From contig CACORA010000022.1 in assembly GCA_902629495.1 (NCBI GenBank), forward strand, positions 1 to 34,538: 34,538 bases of DNA. Direction: 5' to 3'. Made by a program: the position numbers and the translations under genes. This DNA is from Planctomycetaceae bacterium. GTDB taxonomy: Bacteria; Planctomycetota; Planctomycetia; Pirellulales; UBA1268. The stretch's first letter is position 1, and the number at the start of each line of letters is the position of its first letter. The notes under the pieces were generated by a model. It did no database searches. It worked only from the letters and a program-made list of their open reading frames with translations, and was not told the origin of the DNA. Of this stretch, positions 25,262 through 34,002 are shown piece after piece.

Positions 25262-26068
25262 TCACTTCGCACCCGTTGCCACAAAGACCGCAACAAACCC
25301 CCATGCGTCCTCTCTGTCAACGCACTTATATATTTCCTCGAGGTCTTTCCCTGCCTCATGTGAATACTCGCCAGCAACCTGCTCTTTTTTGAACCCAGTG
25401 GTAATATCCAGAAAGTTACGCATCCCCAGTTGCTGTGACGTTACGGTGATGACGTCAACGTTGACATCCTTGAAGCCTGCCTGCTGAAGCAGTCCACCCA
25501 ACTTCCGACCAATATGGCGATCACCACCACTACGCGTCTGTCCTTCAGCAGCGTGTTGTGTAAATGCACGGAATCCCAGAGGCTCAGGATAGAGAGTGAG
25601 CCACGCATCATCGACATCAACGATACAGAGTCTGCCATCAGGCGAGAGCCTCGAAAGAATTTTTGACAGTGCGAGCGCAGGATCACGGAGATGCTGAAAG
25701 AGAAAGCGAGTATAGATAAAGTCGAAAGACCCGAGCCCCTCATCAAGCGAATACACATCGCCCTGTTGAAACTGTACATTCTGCGCACCACAACGCTCCA
25801 CATAGGCGCACGCTTCGCCCAGAAGGTCTGTACTGAGATCGACTCCTACAACATCTGCAGGTGCAACCATATCAGCCAGCAGGGCTGTCACAATGCCGGG
25901 GCCACACGCCAGATCAAGCACCCGCATGCCAGATGTGAGTCCAACCTGAGCAAGCACACGTCTCTCCATCTGAGTGACAATCATCGCTTGCTGTTTGAGA
26001 CGAGCAAGTTCTTCATTATTTTTTTCAAAATCACCAAATGCATATGAGCCTGCAGCACGATCGCTCAT
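25262..26068 (-). CDS. Class I SAM-dependent methyltransferase
   Basis: 268 residues from the ATG at 26068, which has AAGGAG exactly six bases upstream; the ATG at 26083 lies before that site and is unlikely. Motif I VLDLACGPG (near 50-58), the acidic VGVDLS, QQGDVYSL and FDFIYTRFLFQHLRDP give a standard UbiE/COQ5-like SAM-binding fold. The substrate is not recognisable; small-molecule or lipid quinone-like acceptors are typical for this fold. It stands between the acyltransferase/cyclic-nucleotide-binding gene (72 bases) and the cyclase/FHA gene (85 bases), so it may modify the product of the acyltransferase. That is inference. The enzyme class is certain, the substrate unknown. Confidence 0.9.
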   Translation of the reverse strand: MSDRAAGSYAFGDFEKNNEELARLKQQAMIVTQMERRVLAQVGLTSGMRVLDLACGPGIVTALLADMVAPADVVGVDLSTDLLGEACAYVERCGAQNVQFQQGDVYSLDEGLGSFDFIYTRFLFQHLRDPALALSKILSRLSPDGRLCIVDVDDAWLTLYPEPLGFRAFTQHAAEGQTRSGGDRHIGRKLGGLLQQAGFKDVNVDVITVTSQQLGMRNFLDITTGFKKEQVAGEYSHEAGKDLEEIYKCVDREDAWGFVAVFVATGAK

Positions 26069-26074
26069 CTGGCA

Positions 26075-26080
26075 CTCCTT
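26075..26080 (-). promoter_or_regulatory. Ribosome-binding site AAGGAG that decides the methyltransferase start
   Basis: On the minus strand AAGGAG precedes TGCCAG and the ATG at 26068, so that ATG and not 26083 is the start. Confidence 0.8.
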
Positions 26081-26140
26081 CATTGCATTGCTTCATACCT
26101 GTTTCCTGCAATCTAACGTGTAGCATCAAGAAACGTAAAC

Positions 26141-27304
26141 CTAGCGATTCATTGCATCAACCCACGAGTCCGTCCTGTCACGTAAACGCTGCGCAAGAAT
26201 CAGTGAAAGATTCAACAATACCTTTGCTGATATTTCAGGCTGCTTCCGCATCGCTCGCATAAGAAACCCCTTACTGATGACCAATACTTTCATCTCAGTC
26301 AGAGCATTCACGTCAGCACTCCGCACCGTTTTTGAAATGAATGCCACTTCACCAAAGATCTGTCCTTTTGACATAATTGCTAACGAGTACTCTTGCTTAT
26401 CCGCGCGGCTAACAGCCTCTGCAACACCTGAGAGAATGACATACATCTCATCACCAACATCCCCCTGACGAATAATTCTGTCCCCGGGCTGGAGGCTGAG
26501 AACGGTTGCTGAACGCAAGAACATGCTAACTTCTTCATCTCGCAATGACTCAAACAGCTGAATGCATTCGTTCGGGGGGGCTGCAAGTTGATCTGAAAGT
26601 TGCTTCCAGAATTCATCTGCATTTCGAGACCGACTATTGGCTGGAGTTGCGTAGGCCGGAAAGGTTTTTTGAAACCATTCACTGGCTTCAGGCTCGTGAC
26701 TGAAGTTTCGTGCCACACGATACAAGGGACTCCGAACCCTTTTGAGATGCTCAATATCACGGACGACCATAACAAGAGGCACCCGATAGCCATTATCTTC
26801 ATCAATAAAACCATCCGTGAAGCGACGAAAACCAATCTGCTCATAAAATTCGAGCAACGACGGCGCACAATTACAAAAGTCAAATTTGCTCCCCATACCC
26901 CGGCCAGCCTGATACACGGCACCAACCAAGGCAGCAGGAATACTTGACCCCCTCCAGTCTTGTCCGACCATCATCCGTGACGTCATGGAGATATGATCAC
27001 CAAAATCTGGCGTAAACTTCTGAACATCATAGATCCTCTCCCATGATGCTGGGAATTGGTTCTTTGTCCTGCAATTTAATCGCACCGAACCGATGATCTG
27101 CCCATTGTGCTCAGCATACAGAAGATGTGCATCAGCATCATCGAGTTCATCACGAATGATCTGCCTGGAATGATCGGCAACAGTTGGACGTTTGCCCATT
27201 TCCTTGACATAAATGTCATACCGAAAGCGATAGATTCGAAATCGTTCTTCATCCGTCGTGGCAACTTTGATCTCACTACTTGGTGTCATTGCAACTGTAT
27301 TCAT
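26141..27304 (-). CDS. GNAT/FeeM-like acyltransferase fused to a cyclic-nucleotide-binding domain
   Basis: 387 residues from the ATG at 27304 (a TTG at 27328 would add eight; ATG 27289 is also possible; no strong ribosome-binding site). The N-terminal part (about 10-190) resembles FeeM/LuxI-type N-acyl synthases: RFRYDIYVKEMG, HLLYAEHNGQIIGSVRL, TSRMMVGQDWRGSSIPAAL and LLEFYEQIGFRRF. Those enzymes join acyl chains to amino-containing molecules such as amino acids. The C-terminal part (about 240-365) is a CRP-like sensor with RQGDVGDEMYVILSG and a phosphate-binding cassette FGEVAF...VRSADV, including the Glu and Arg that hold the cyclic phosphate. There is no DNA-binding helix-turn-helix. It is likely gated by cAMP or cGMP and lies two genes from a cyclase. 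Domain calls are good; the acyl substrate is unknown. Confidence 0.85.
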   Translation of the reverse strand: MNTVAMTPSSEIKVATTDEERFRIYRFRYDIYVKEMGKRPTVADHSRQIIRDELDDADAHLLYAEHNGQIIGSVRLNCRTKNQFPASWERIYDVQKFTPDFGDHISMTSRMMVGQDWRGSSIPAALVGAVYQAGRGMGSKFDFCNCAPSLLEFYEQIGFRRFTDGFIDEDNGYRVPLVMVVRDIEHLKRVRSPLYRVARNFSHEPEASEWFQKTFPAYATPANSRSRNADEFWKQLSDQLAAPPNECIQLFESLRDEEVSMFLRSATVLSLQPGDRIIRQGDVGDEMYVILSGVAEAVSRADKQEYSLAIMSKGQIFGEVAFISKTVRSADVNALTEMKVLVISKGFLMRAMRKQPEISAKVLLNLSLILAQRLRDRTDSWVDAMNR

Positions 27305-27366
27305 CCACCACAAGAAATGTGCCGTCAAGGATCATGTGCTGTCAAAAACATGGTCCCTCATTGTGC

Positions 27367-28857
27367 TTAGAACTGCCAGACGATATCACAGCCACCGTAG
27401 AACTGATCACTTTCTGTTCCTAAGCCACCGGCAAGTCTACCAAACGGTAGACCAACACCTTGTGCCGCATTTCCCTGATCCTGGCTAAACCAGTCGTAAC
27501 GAAGTTCGGGCCGGATGACGAGATTATCCCCAATAAGATAATTAAGCCCCCATGTCATCGCCCAGAAGTTTCCAGCAAACCCCCCAAGCTCGGGCGAACC
27601 ATCACGCAGACCATACTGCACTCGAGTTCCGTTATTATCACGAAACCACTCAAGACGCAGGCCGCCAATAAGGACGTCCGAAAAGTTGTAAAACAGGTAT
27701 TGGTTCACGCCATACCAATACGCAGAACTTGGTTGCTGGCCCTGCGTTTCGTAGAAGAAGGGATCGTCACCACCAGCATATGCCTGATAACCAAAGTCAC
27801 TCTGGTAGACGTAGGTCAGTTTGTCTGTGAATTCATTGGAGTACACGATACTGGTTATAGATAGATTCCCAACAAAAGCCTGATTTGGAACCACGAAGCT
27901 CTCTGCAGCTAGTTGGTTTCCACTCGAATTCGCAATGGTGAGCGCCTGCGAACCATCTGAACTTGAGAATGTGATGGCACCCAAGAATGAGGCATTACTA
28001 TTGAAATTTGCATATCCGGGGTTTGCGATGGTGCGTCCAGTCTGAAGACCATTGTCCCAGTTATCCCAACCGTTCGTTATACCGCCAATGATCGTCAGTT
28101 GATCATTCGGCACCCAGGTTCCGAGTACACCAGTGTGAGTGAACGGCTCACCATACTGCATGGTATAGGCATGCGTGTAGAAGAAGTTACCGATTGCTGG
28201 AACAACTTCGTAACCGATCAAGGTATAGAAATGCCCAAACTTGACATTGAGAGACTGACTCCCCAATTCACCGTATAGCTGAGGCATAGCAAGACCATAA
28301 TACCGACTGCTTGCCCACCGAGGGCCTGAAAGGCCAACCGGATCAGGATAGGTGCGGTATGCATCAAGACCAGCAGCAACCGTGAAAAGAAAATCGGTGC
28401 CATAAAGAAGATCAACGCGACCACCCCAACTGAGACCATCTTCGTCAAGAATTCTTTCATTGACGAGATAGAGCTGATTCATCTGGCCTTGCCAGGCACG
28501 ATCATTGAATGTGATTGGTCCATTCCATGCAGCCCCCCAATTATTTGCACCAATACCGACATCAAGCCAACCATATGTTTCAACGCCACGCTTCAGAAGA
28601 AATTCTGTTTCCAGGTACCGAGCGGCACCTTCTTCAACAACCGCTTCTTGTGGTGCTGTAGCGCGATATTGATACACATCTTCATCAGGGACACCTTCAC
28701 GTGGCATCAGTGTGACTGGAGCATCCACTTCATTTTGTGCATATGCATCAGAAAACTCATCCCGGTTCAATCCAGATGCACCTGCAGCAAAAAGAGTCGT
28801 ACCACAAAGGTATGCGATGACACTGAGACAAATCGATTGTTGAGTCGACATGATCAT
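27367..28857 (-). CDS. BBP2-type outer-membrane porin
   Basis: 496 residues with a signal peptide (about 1-27). The barrel region is rich in aromatic strand residues and short turns: YGWLDVGIGANNWG, SRYYGLAMPQLYGELG, LNVKFGHFYTLIGYE, VIRPELRYDWF, and it ends in CDIVWQF with a C-terminal Phe, the usual outer-membrane assembly signal. This is the BBP2 (putative beta-barrel porin-2) pattern, abundant in Planctomycetota and Verrucomicrobiota. It probably carries small solutes across the outer membrane. The ATG at 28857 has GGA about eight bases upstream; a second ATG two codons on is possible. It ends 62 bases before the acyltransferase gene, so the two may be co-transcribed. The substrate is unknown. 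Confidence 0.88.
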   Translation of the reverse strand: MIMSTQQSICLSVIAYLCGTTLFAAGASGLNRDEFSDAYAQNEVDAPVTLMPREGVPDEDVYQYRATAPQEAVVEEGAARYLETEFLLKRGVETYGWLDVGIGANNWGAAWNGPITFNDRAWQGQMNQLYLVNERILDEDGLSWGGRVDLLYGTDFLFTVAAGLDAYRTYPDPVGLSGPRWASSRYYGLAMPQLYGELGSQSLNVKFGHFYTLIGYEVVPAIGNFFYTHAYTMQYGEPFTHTGVLGTWVPNDQLTIIGGITNGWDNWDNGLQTGRTIANPGYANFNSNASFLGAITFSSSDGSQALTIANSSGNQLAAESFVVPNQAFVGNLSITSIVYSNEFTDKLTYVYQSDFGYQAYAGGDDPFFYETQGQQPSSAYWYGVNQYLFYNFSDVLIGGLRLEWFRDNNGTRVQYGLRDGSPELGGFAGNFWAMTWGLNYLIGDNLVIRPELRYDWFSQDQGNAAQGVGLPFGRLAGGLGTESDQFYGGCDIVWQF

Positions 28858-29343
28858 CTAGAGTATCCAGTAAAAAAGACGCTGATGCGGTTGTCTCTGA
28901 AGGATCGAGGAACTCACTACGGACGTCTGTCTCCCTATAACAATCGTTTCGACTCTTCTTCAGTCGAGGAGCTACAAAAAGCACCAGTTATGGAATGCTT
29001 ATGTAATCGTTACAGTTTGATACTATGCTGCATAAACTTGAAACTAAAGAATTGCGGCACTCATCAAGACACTCTCAAGAGGTGGCGCACAGGCACAATG
29101 AACCAGGCCGGTGAAAATCCTTCCCAACGGTTCCAAACAGATAGAGCAGGCTGTTGGCATGTCGGTCAGGGGGTTAAAACAAGATCTACACCCACCATCA
29201 TCACATGTCTCTTCAAGCCAGGCATTTTGTGACTTTCAGATAGGTGCGATAGTTCTGTCATTCAAAAATAATGGACTGGACACTTTACGCATACCTCAAC
29301 CATTTGTAATGTCTCTAACGTCTTCATGTGCGAATAACATCTG
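28858..29343. other. Intergenic stretch upstream of the porin
   Basis: No convincing gene. It must carry the minus-strand porin promoter. TCGACT at 28949-28954 and AGTCGA at 28962-28967 pair around a seven-base loop about 90 bases before the porin start, a possible operator or leader hairpin. A long plus-strand open frame that enters here from the porin is an antisense shadow. Confidence 0.45.
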
Positions 29344-30645
29344 TCACTGCACTGCCTGAAACCTTTTCTTAATTTGCTGCCAGATGTGCTCTTGATGTTC
29401 TTTACCCAGCCCGTGTCCACGTGCAGGATATATCTTGTATGTTTTTTCTTCCCCACGAATTCGATTAAACGCTGAGAAACTTGTTGTTGGTGGACAGATT
29501 TGGTCCTGGAGTCCAATGCTCATGATTGTCGGGCAGGTCACTCGTTCACAGAGATTCATTGTGTCAAAATAGCTCATTGTTCTTAATGTGTCTGACCAAG
29601 ATCGATGTGGCTTTGCTGCAATCCACGTATCCATTTCCTCCCAATGCGTAAGCTTGAAATAGTTCACCCAATCACAAAGAAAAGGGATATCTGCGATGCA
29701 CAGATCAACGCGTTGATCGAGTGATGCTGTTGCAAATGCAAATCCTCCTCCCTGGCTGCCTCCCCATACAGCAATGCGATTTTGATCTACATCCTTGCGA
29801 GAACAAAGAAAATCCAACGCACGAATGCAATCGAGATAGGCTCCGCGGTAGAAATATGAATCTTTGCTATCAAGCCCGCGTATCCAGAAGTCGTGTGGCT
29901 TGCCAGGTATGTTATCTTGACTGTTCCCATGACCTCGAGGGTTAAAGGAAAAGATGATCAGGTTTTCCTGACCACCAACAGGCTTCATGTTTTGTCCGTA
30001 TCCCGGCACCCGAAGAATAGCCGGAAAAACCCCATCCTGTTTCGGGATTTCAAGCCAACCACGGACACAGACATCTCCAAAACTCTGCATCGATACCTCG
30101 TAGAGGCGCACATTTGAATCAGGTTTGGCAGGTTGTAGCGTCATCTGAAATGCAGGTGACACACCTGCAAGTTGCGAAAGTGATTCTTTCCAGAACGCAA
30201 AAAAATCTTTCTCACGCGTAAGTGGGCTTAAGATCCCTTCTACATCAGCTCCCAAGCGATGCTTCACTCGTATTGGCTTTTCACTCAAGGATGTCTTCAG
30301 TTCGCATTCAATATCAGCAAATCCTGAGCAGGGCATTGAAAATGTATAGGTGCTCACAACATGTTGATTCCTTTGTACTGAGAGAGGTTGTTTCTCAGAA
30401 GAAGGAGGCTCAACGCTTACAGAACGGACCTTCCACTCAATGGTTCCAGTGATGTCATCCGTTGCGTTGTTTTCGACTGTGGCTGTCACGGTGACGTCGT
30501 TATTGACTTCTGTAATACCATCTTCAGTATCCGATGTTATCGAAACTCGGACCGGTCGCTTTTGCCCAAATGAACTCTCTGCATAACTCCAGCAAAGAAT
30601 GATCAGCGACAGGATCGACACGACATTGGTACGAATCAAATACAT
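29344..30645 (-). CDS. CE7-like acetyl xylan esterase / alpha-beta hydrolase
   Basis: 433 residues with a signal peptide (about 1-28). An N-terminal beta-rich part (about 30-140) precedes the hydrolase domain. The catalytic triad is visible: S297 in GGSQGGG, D381 in GLQDQICPP and H411 in ARGHGLG. RGHGNSQDN and the strand GAYLDCIRALDFL before the nucleophile match the acetyl xylan esterase (AXE1, CE7) family. CE7 enzymes remove acetyl groups from xylo-oligosaccharides and related sugars. The N-terminal extra domain is not typical of the short cytosolic CE7 enzymes and with the signal peptide points to a secreted form. With the sulfatases and the BNR protein it suits a polysaccharide-deacetylation step. 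The family is firm; the substrate is inferred. Confidence 0.87.
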   Translation of the reverse strand: MYLIRTNVVSILSLIILCWSYAESSFGQKRPVRVSITSDTEDGITEVNNDVTVTATVENNATDDITGTIEWKVRSVSVEPPSSEKQPLSVQRNQHVVSTYTFSMPCSGFADIECELKTSLSEKPIRVKHRLGADVEGILSPLTREKDFFAFWKESLSQLAGVSPAFQMTLQPAKPDSNVRLYEVSMQSFGDVCVRGWLEIPKQDGVFPAILRVPGYGQNMKPVGGQENLIIFSFNPRGHGNSQDNIPGKPHDFWIRGLDSKDSYFYRGAYLDCIRALDFLCSRKDVDQNRIAVWGGSQGGGFAFATASLDQRVDLCIADIPFLCDWVNYFKLTHWEEMDTWIAAKPHRSWSDTLRTMSYFDTMNLCERVTCPTIMSIGLQDQICPPTTSFSAFNRIRGEEKTYKIYPARGHGLGKEHQEHIWQQIKKRFQAVQ

Positions 30646-30866
30646 AAGCAGTTGTTAATTGACAGATAAAAATTGATCTCAAACAGTCACAATATCTCTT
30701 TCACCGTGAGGACAACGAATCACATTTTTTCCACGGCTAGAAAGCAACTTGACCACCTCTTCATTATGACCTGAGACACTGAACACATCTAGTGTTTGTC
30801 ATTTGAACGACTTGTTGACTGACTCCAATTGCACTGGCGCCCATTCATGATTCTGCAGAACGCAGA

Positions 30867-31220
30867 TTACTCAAAACCTTGTCTCTTCCAAATCTTTGTC
30901 ACAAACCAAGTGACCGGCCAAATGAGCAGAAAGTAAACAGCGACAAACAAGGGCATCACGAAGGGCGCAAAGAGCTGCGGCGCTCCATCTTTGGAAAGAA
31001 GCTCTTCTGCAATTAGGTTATTTGGAGCAAAGGAAATAGCAAAATCCCAATACCACCACACCGAAAACACACCGCTGAGATAACCAACACCCAACACGAC
31101 CCACACCTTTGTGTGAGAAGTCGGGAATCGGTAGTAGAAAAGCAACCACGTTGCCCCCATCAACACTACCGGACTCAAACGGATGGCCCAGCACACGATC
31201 GAATACAACGGTTCATTCAT
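30867..31220 (-). CDS. Small membrane protein, three helices
   Basis: 117 residues with three hydrophobic segments (about 7-28, 38-60 and 84-108) and a basic tail (KIWKRQGFE). I recognise no family. The ATG at 31220 has GGGAGG only about 14 bases upstream, a long spacing, so the start is uncertain. It lies 221 bases after the 5' end of the esterase gene and on the same strand as the next small membrane protein, 132 bases upstream. The coding character, steady hydrophobic pattern and position on the gene-bearing strand support a real gene; the function is unknown. Confidence 0.6.
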   Translation of the reverse strand: MNEPLYSIVCWAIRLSPVVLMGATWLLFYYRFPTSHTKVWVVLGVGYLSGVFSVWWYWDFAISFAPNNLIAEELLSKDGAPQLFAPFVMPLFVAVYFLLIWPVTWFVTKIWKRQGFE

Positions 31221-31352
31221 CTGGGAGTCGCGATCCTCCCTTCGATAAGATCAGAAACCTGTACGTGTCACGAGTACGTGTTCTGGTTCTTTCATTCAAT
31301 TTCATCATAAAGACAGTACGACATTGAATATCGAGAGCCGTACCAAGTTTTC

Positions 31353-31649
31353 CTATTCCTCGACCTCCTGCGACGCAGTCGATGGTGTACGTTTTGGCCA
31401 ACACAGCTGTATGGCTGTGACAATACATCCAATGAATAACGCACCATAGCCAAAACGCCATCCCCAATGCGTCCCTGGTTCACCGCTTGCCAAAAATCCA
31501 AACAGAAGGAACGGCGTAGGCATGAGCCGCAACACGACAAGAAGCCCTCTCCCTAAGGGTGATAGGGGCTGCCTCCGAATGACCATGACCAACGAAAAAA
31601 GAAATCCACCAAGTAGTCCCATGACTGCCGCAAAAAAAACATATTGCAT
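31353..31649 (-). CDS. Small membrane protein, three helices
   Basis: 98 residues from the ATG at 31649, which has AGGTGG five bases upstream; a GTG at 31658 would add three residues. Three hydrophobic segments (about 3-24, 37-55 and 65-85) and a charged tail (TASQEVEE) are visible. I recognise no family. It precedes another small membrane protein on the same strand and may form a pair with it. Confidence 0.6.
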   Translation of the reverse strand: MQYVFFAAVMGLLGGFLFSLVMVIRRQPLSPLGRGLLVVLRLMPTPFLLFGFLASGEPGTHWGWRFGYGALFIGCIVTAIQLCWPKRTPSTASQEVEE

Positions 31650-31964
31650 AACCGCCACCTATGCATCGCACTTGTCAATCGACTGAACAGGCTCACGAAG
31701 ACTCGTGGAGCCCTGAGTATTCACAAAAGGGAACATTTGCTGAATCCCATAGAAAAACGCAAGGCATGTTCCCAAATGGTGCATCCTGCCTCATGCCGGT
31801 CCTTCTTGTTACCGAGGGCATCGTTCGTCAAACATGGTCAAGTACTAAGCATAGGCAAATACTGTTTAATGCAACAACAGCCGCCTCTGTCTACGTAGCC
31901 GAAAACCTCAAAATCAAGATCCAAGCAAAAAACAGTCGCTGCACCGCCCGATTCCAACTCTTCT
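31650..31964. other. Intergenic stretch
   Basis: No gene, repeat or strong hairpin seen. Open frames here on the plus strand have no ribosome-binding site and no recognisable family. Confidence 0.5.
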
Positions 31965-32441
31965 CTAACGTAACTCGAGGGCATCGACCAATTGGAACCT
32001 TTTGATTCGAACAGACCAATCTACCTGTTGTTGCGGATCAGTAATTATTTCACTGAATGCATGCTCATCGATATAGAGCACGTGTACGACAAGGGTTTCA
32101 AGTTGCTGCTCTGAGAATGCACCTGTAAGCGTTGGGTGATTTTCAACGGCAGCAACTTCTGCATGATCTGCATCACGAAGGGAAATCTGCTTAACCTCAA
32201 AGCGCATGGTCCCAAGCAGTAACTGAGGCATGGTACAGGTCACAACAACAGTGCCCCCTTCTCTTTTCATCGTGGCATCCACGTAGTGCTCATAGGCACC
32301 AGAGACCTCCTCCCCTTTCCAAACACGTGGTGTACCAACCCGGTCATAGACTGGCTTGGTACGACAGCCAACAGCCATACATGCCAATGACACAAGGACC
32401 ACAAGGCCATTCACGGACATGCGTTGTACAGATGCGGTCAT
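31965..32441 (-). CDS. Small secreted protein, possible lipoprotein
   Basis: 158 residues. The N-terminus has a basic start and a hydrophobic stretch (VNGLVVLVSLACMAVGC) ending in a Cys at 26; AVGC is a weak lipobox, so lipid attachment is possible. The mature part is mixed alpha/beta with no recognised family. A second ATG at residue 8 (32420) is also possible and neither has a clear ribosome-binding site. It stands alone between two non-coding stretches of about 315 bases, and shares the strand with its neighbours. The function is unknown. Confidence 0.65.
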   Translation of the reverse strand: MTASVQRMSVNGLVVLVSLACMAVGCRTKPVYDRVGTPRVWKGEEVSGAYEHYVDATMKREGGTVVVTCTMPQLLLGTMRFEVKQISLRDADHAEVAAVENHPTLTGAFSEQQLETLVVHVLYIDEHAFSEIITDPQQQVDWSVRIKRFQLVDALELR

Positions 32442-32757
32442 CCCATTCTTTCAGCTCGAAGAACATTTGTCGTCATTAAGAAGAAGCAGAGTATTTGCAA
32501 CTGTCCACAACCGGGAACAATGTTACCCCTGCGAATATTCTACACATCTGGTTTGACAATTCTCACTCGCTCTTCATCCAATGCTTCTGAACTATGGGGG
32601 ATTTGATCATGTTATTGTTGTCAATTCTTTACCAGTCTGAAGCCTGCACGGCATGCATATAAAGCACGGAAATGAAGATACGACCGCGTGTTGTCGAATG
32701 AACATGCTTTGGTTTCCTTGTTTGAGTGTGATGTGTGCCCCCTGTCCCGATCCCGTC
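32442..32757. other. Intergenic stretch
   Basis: No convincing gene or strong hairpin. It should hold the promoter of the small lipoprotein-like gene and the 3' end of the BNR transcript. Confidence 0.5.
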
Positions 32758-34002
32758 TTAATCGAGAAATCCTGCAGCACCCCAAACCCACAATCGTTGT
32801 TCACCCGGAACCCGCTGCTCATCCACGTTGTCGACGATCGTCAAAACGGCATCGGGATGAGCTTCAGCAAACAGTGCATTTAAGTTTTGTTCGCCATCGG
32901 TCTTCAAAATAACTTCACCCGGAGTCCAGTGGGTGCCTTCATCCTTACTAGTGAATCGCTGCACTGTTCCTTCCCTGGAGCGAAACCCCACCCATTCTTT
33001 TTTTGTCGGCTTCAATAGTACGTCGATCGGCACCTTTTGCGTACGCCAAGAGTCACCCGTCCATACGTGCAGGTGTCGTGTATTAACACCGTCCTTGTCG
33101 CTGATTCGATTGAGTCCTACAGGACGCCCATCAACAGTGAGCCAATGCTGAGGTATGGAGCTATATTTGTTTTTTGAGTCAAATATCATCACTTTATCGT
33201 TTGCTTCTTCAAACGATAAAGGAGTGTTGAGTGCTTCATTCTCCATACTGGACCATGTTCCCGTAGAGTGATCCATTTTCATGTAGTAGAGATTGCGTCG
33301 ACTATGAGGCAGGTTGTCCTTTGACGCGTGCCAAAGGAACATGAGATGGATGTCGTCACGATTTGGATCCTTCGTGAAAGCTGCGTACCATCCATTTCCT
33401 GGAGGAGACCGCCCATCAAGCACGTGCACTTCGTTGGACCAGGTCATACCATTGTCCTTACTGGTTACGTAGGACCAGTTTCCTCTATGCGTTTTTCTGC
33501 GGTAAAAACTGTAAATCGTACCGTCGGACATAGCGAACAGTTGGGGATAGGTGCTGTCGGTATAAGGAAGGCGGGACGTACAGTCCTCCCAATCATCATT
33601 GCTCAATGGCTTTGAAGATCGGCTGTACCGCATCTTTTTATTATGCCCCCCATACACAACATGTAGAAAACCTTCTCGATCGATCAGTATGGAGGGATTA
33701 CCGTGGTAGTCCTGCGGGGAAATCAGGTTCGTCCCTACCCGCTTATGAGCCGACCATTCATTCTTTTTATGACTATATACAGAAACATACGGATGATTGT
33801 TGGGCCCCACCCAGGCCAGATACGTTTTTCCACTGCGATAGTGAGCCCGTGACTGATGAAATTTATAGAGGTTTCCCCAGGCGTTCTTAACCATCGGTGC
33901 CGACACACCGTCTTGCTTCCCTTTGGCATCCCCCAGAGAAGTCATTAAGACTCCTGTGAAAAAAAAGGGGGTAAAAATATATTGCAAAAATAATTTCATC
34001 AT
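32758..34002 (-). CDS. BNR_4 family secreted beta-propeller, possible polysaccharide lyase
   Basis: 414 residues with a signal peptide (about 1-25). The propeller has the marks of BNR_4: FHQSRAHYRSGKTYLAWVG, VSVYSHKKNEWS, PQDYHGNPSILIDREG, FLHVVYGGHNKKMRYSRS and YVTSKDNGMTWS. Many BNR_4 proteins are unassigned, but some polysaccharide lyase families (PL24, PL25, ulvan lyases) share this fold. Conserved-looking His and Arg residues (DYHGNPS, GGHN, YRRKTHRGNW) could form a lyase site, but I cannot confirm it. With five sulfatase domains in the window a sulfated substrate such as ulvan is an attractive guess. The start is ATGATG at 34002/33999, with GAGAG upstream. The family is firm; the activity is inference. 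Confidence 0.82.
   Translation of the reverse strand: MMKLFLQYIFTPFFFTGVLMTSLGDAKGKQDGVSAPMVKNAWGNLYKFHQSRAHYRSGKTYLAWVGPNNHPYVSVYSHKKNEWSAHKRVGTNLISPQDYHGNPSILIDREGFLHVVYGGHNKKMRYSRSSKPLSNDDWEDCTSRLPYTDSTYPQLFAMSDGTIYSFYRRKTHRGNWSYVTSKDNGMTWSNEVHVLDGRSPPGNGWYAAFTKDPNRDDIHLMFLWHASKDNLPHSRRNLYYMKMDHSTGTWSSMENEALNTPLSFEEANDKVMIFDSKNKYSSIPQHWLTVDGRPVGLNRISDKDGVNTRHLHVWTGDSWRTQKVPIDVLLKPTKKEWVGFRSREGTVQRFTSKDEGTHWTPGEVILKTDGEQNLNALFAEAHPDAVLTIVDNVDEQRVPGEQRLWVWGAAGFLD

Noticed and set aside
28489..29232. 247-codon plus-strand open frame
   Set aside because: Overlaps the porin signal peptide region in antisense and has no family resemblance; the porin is clearly real.
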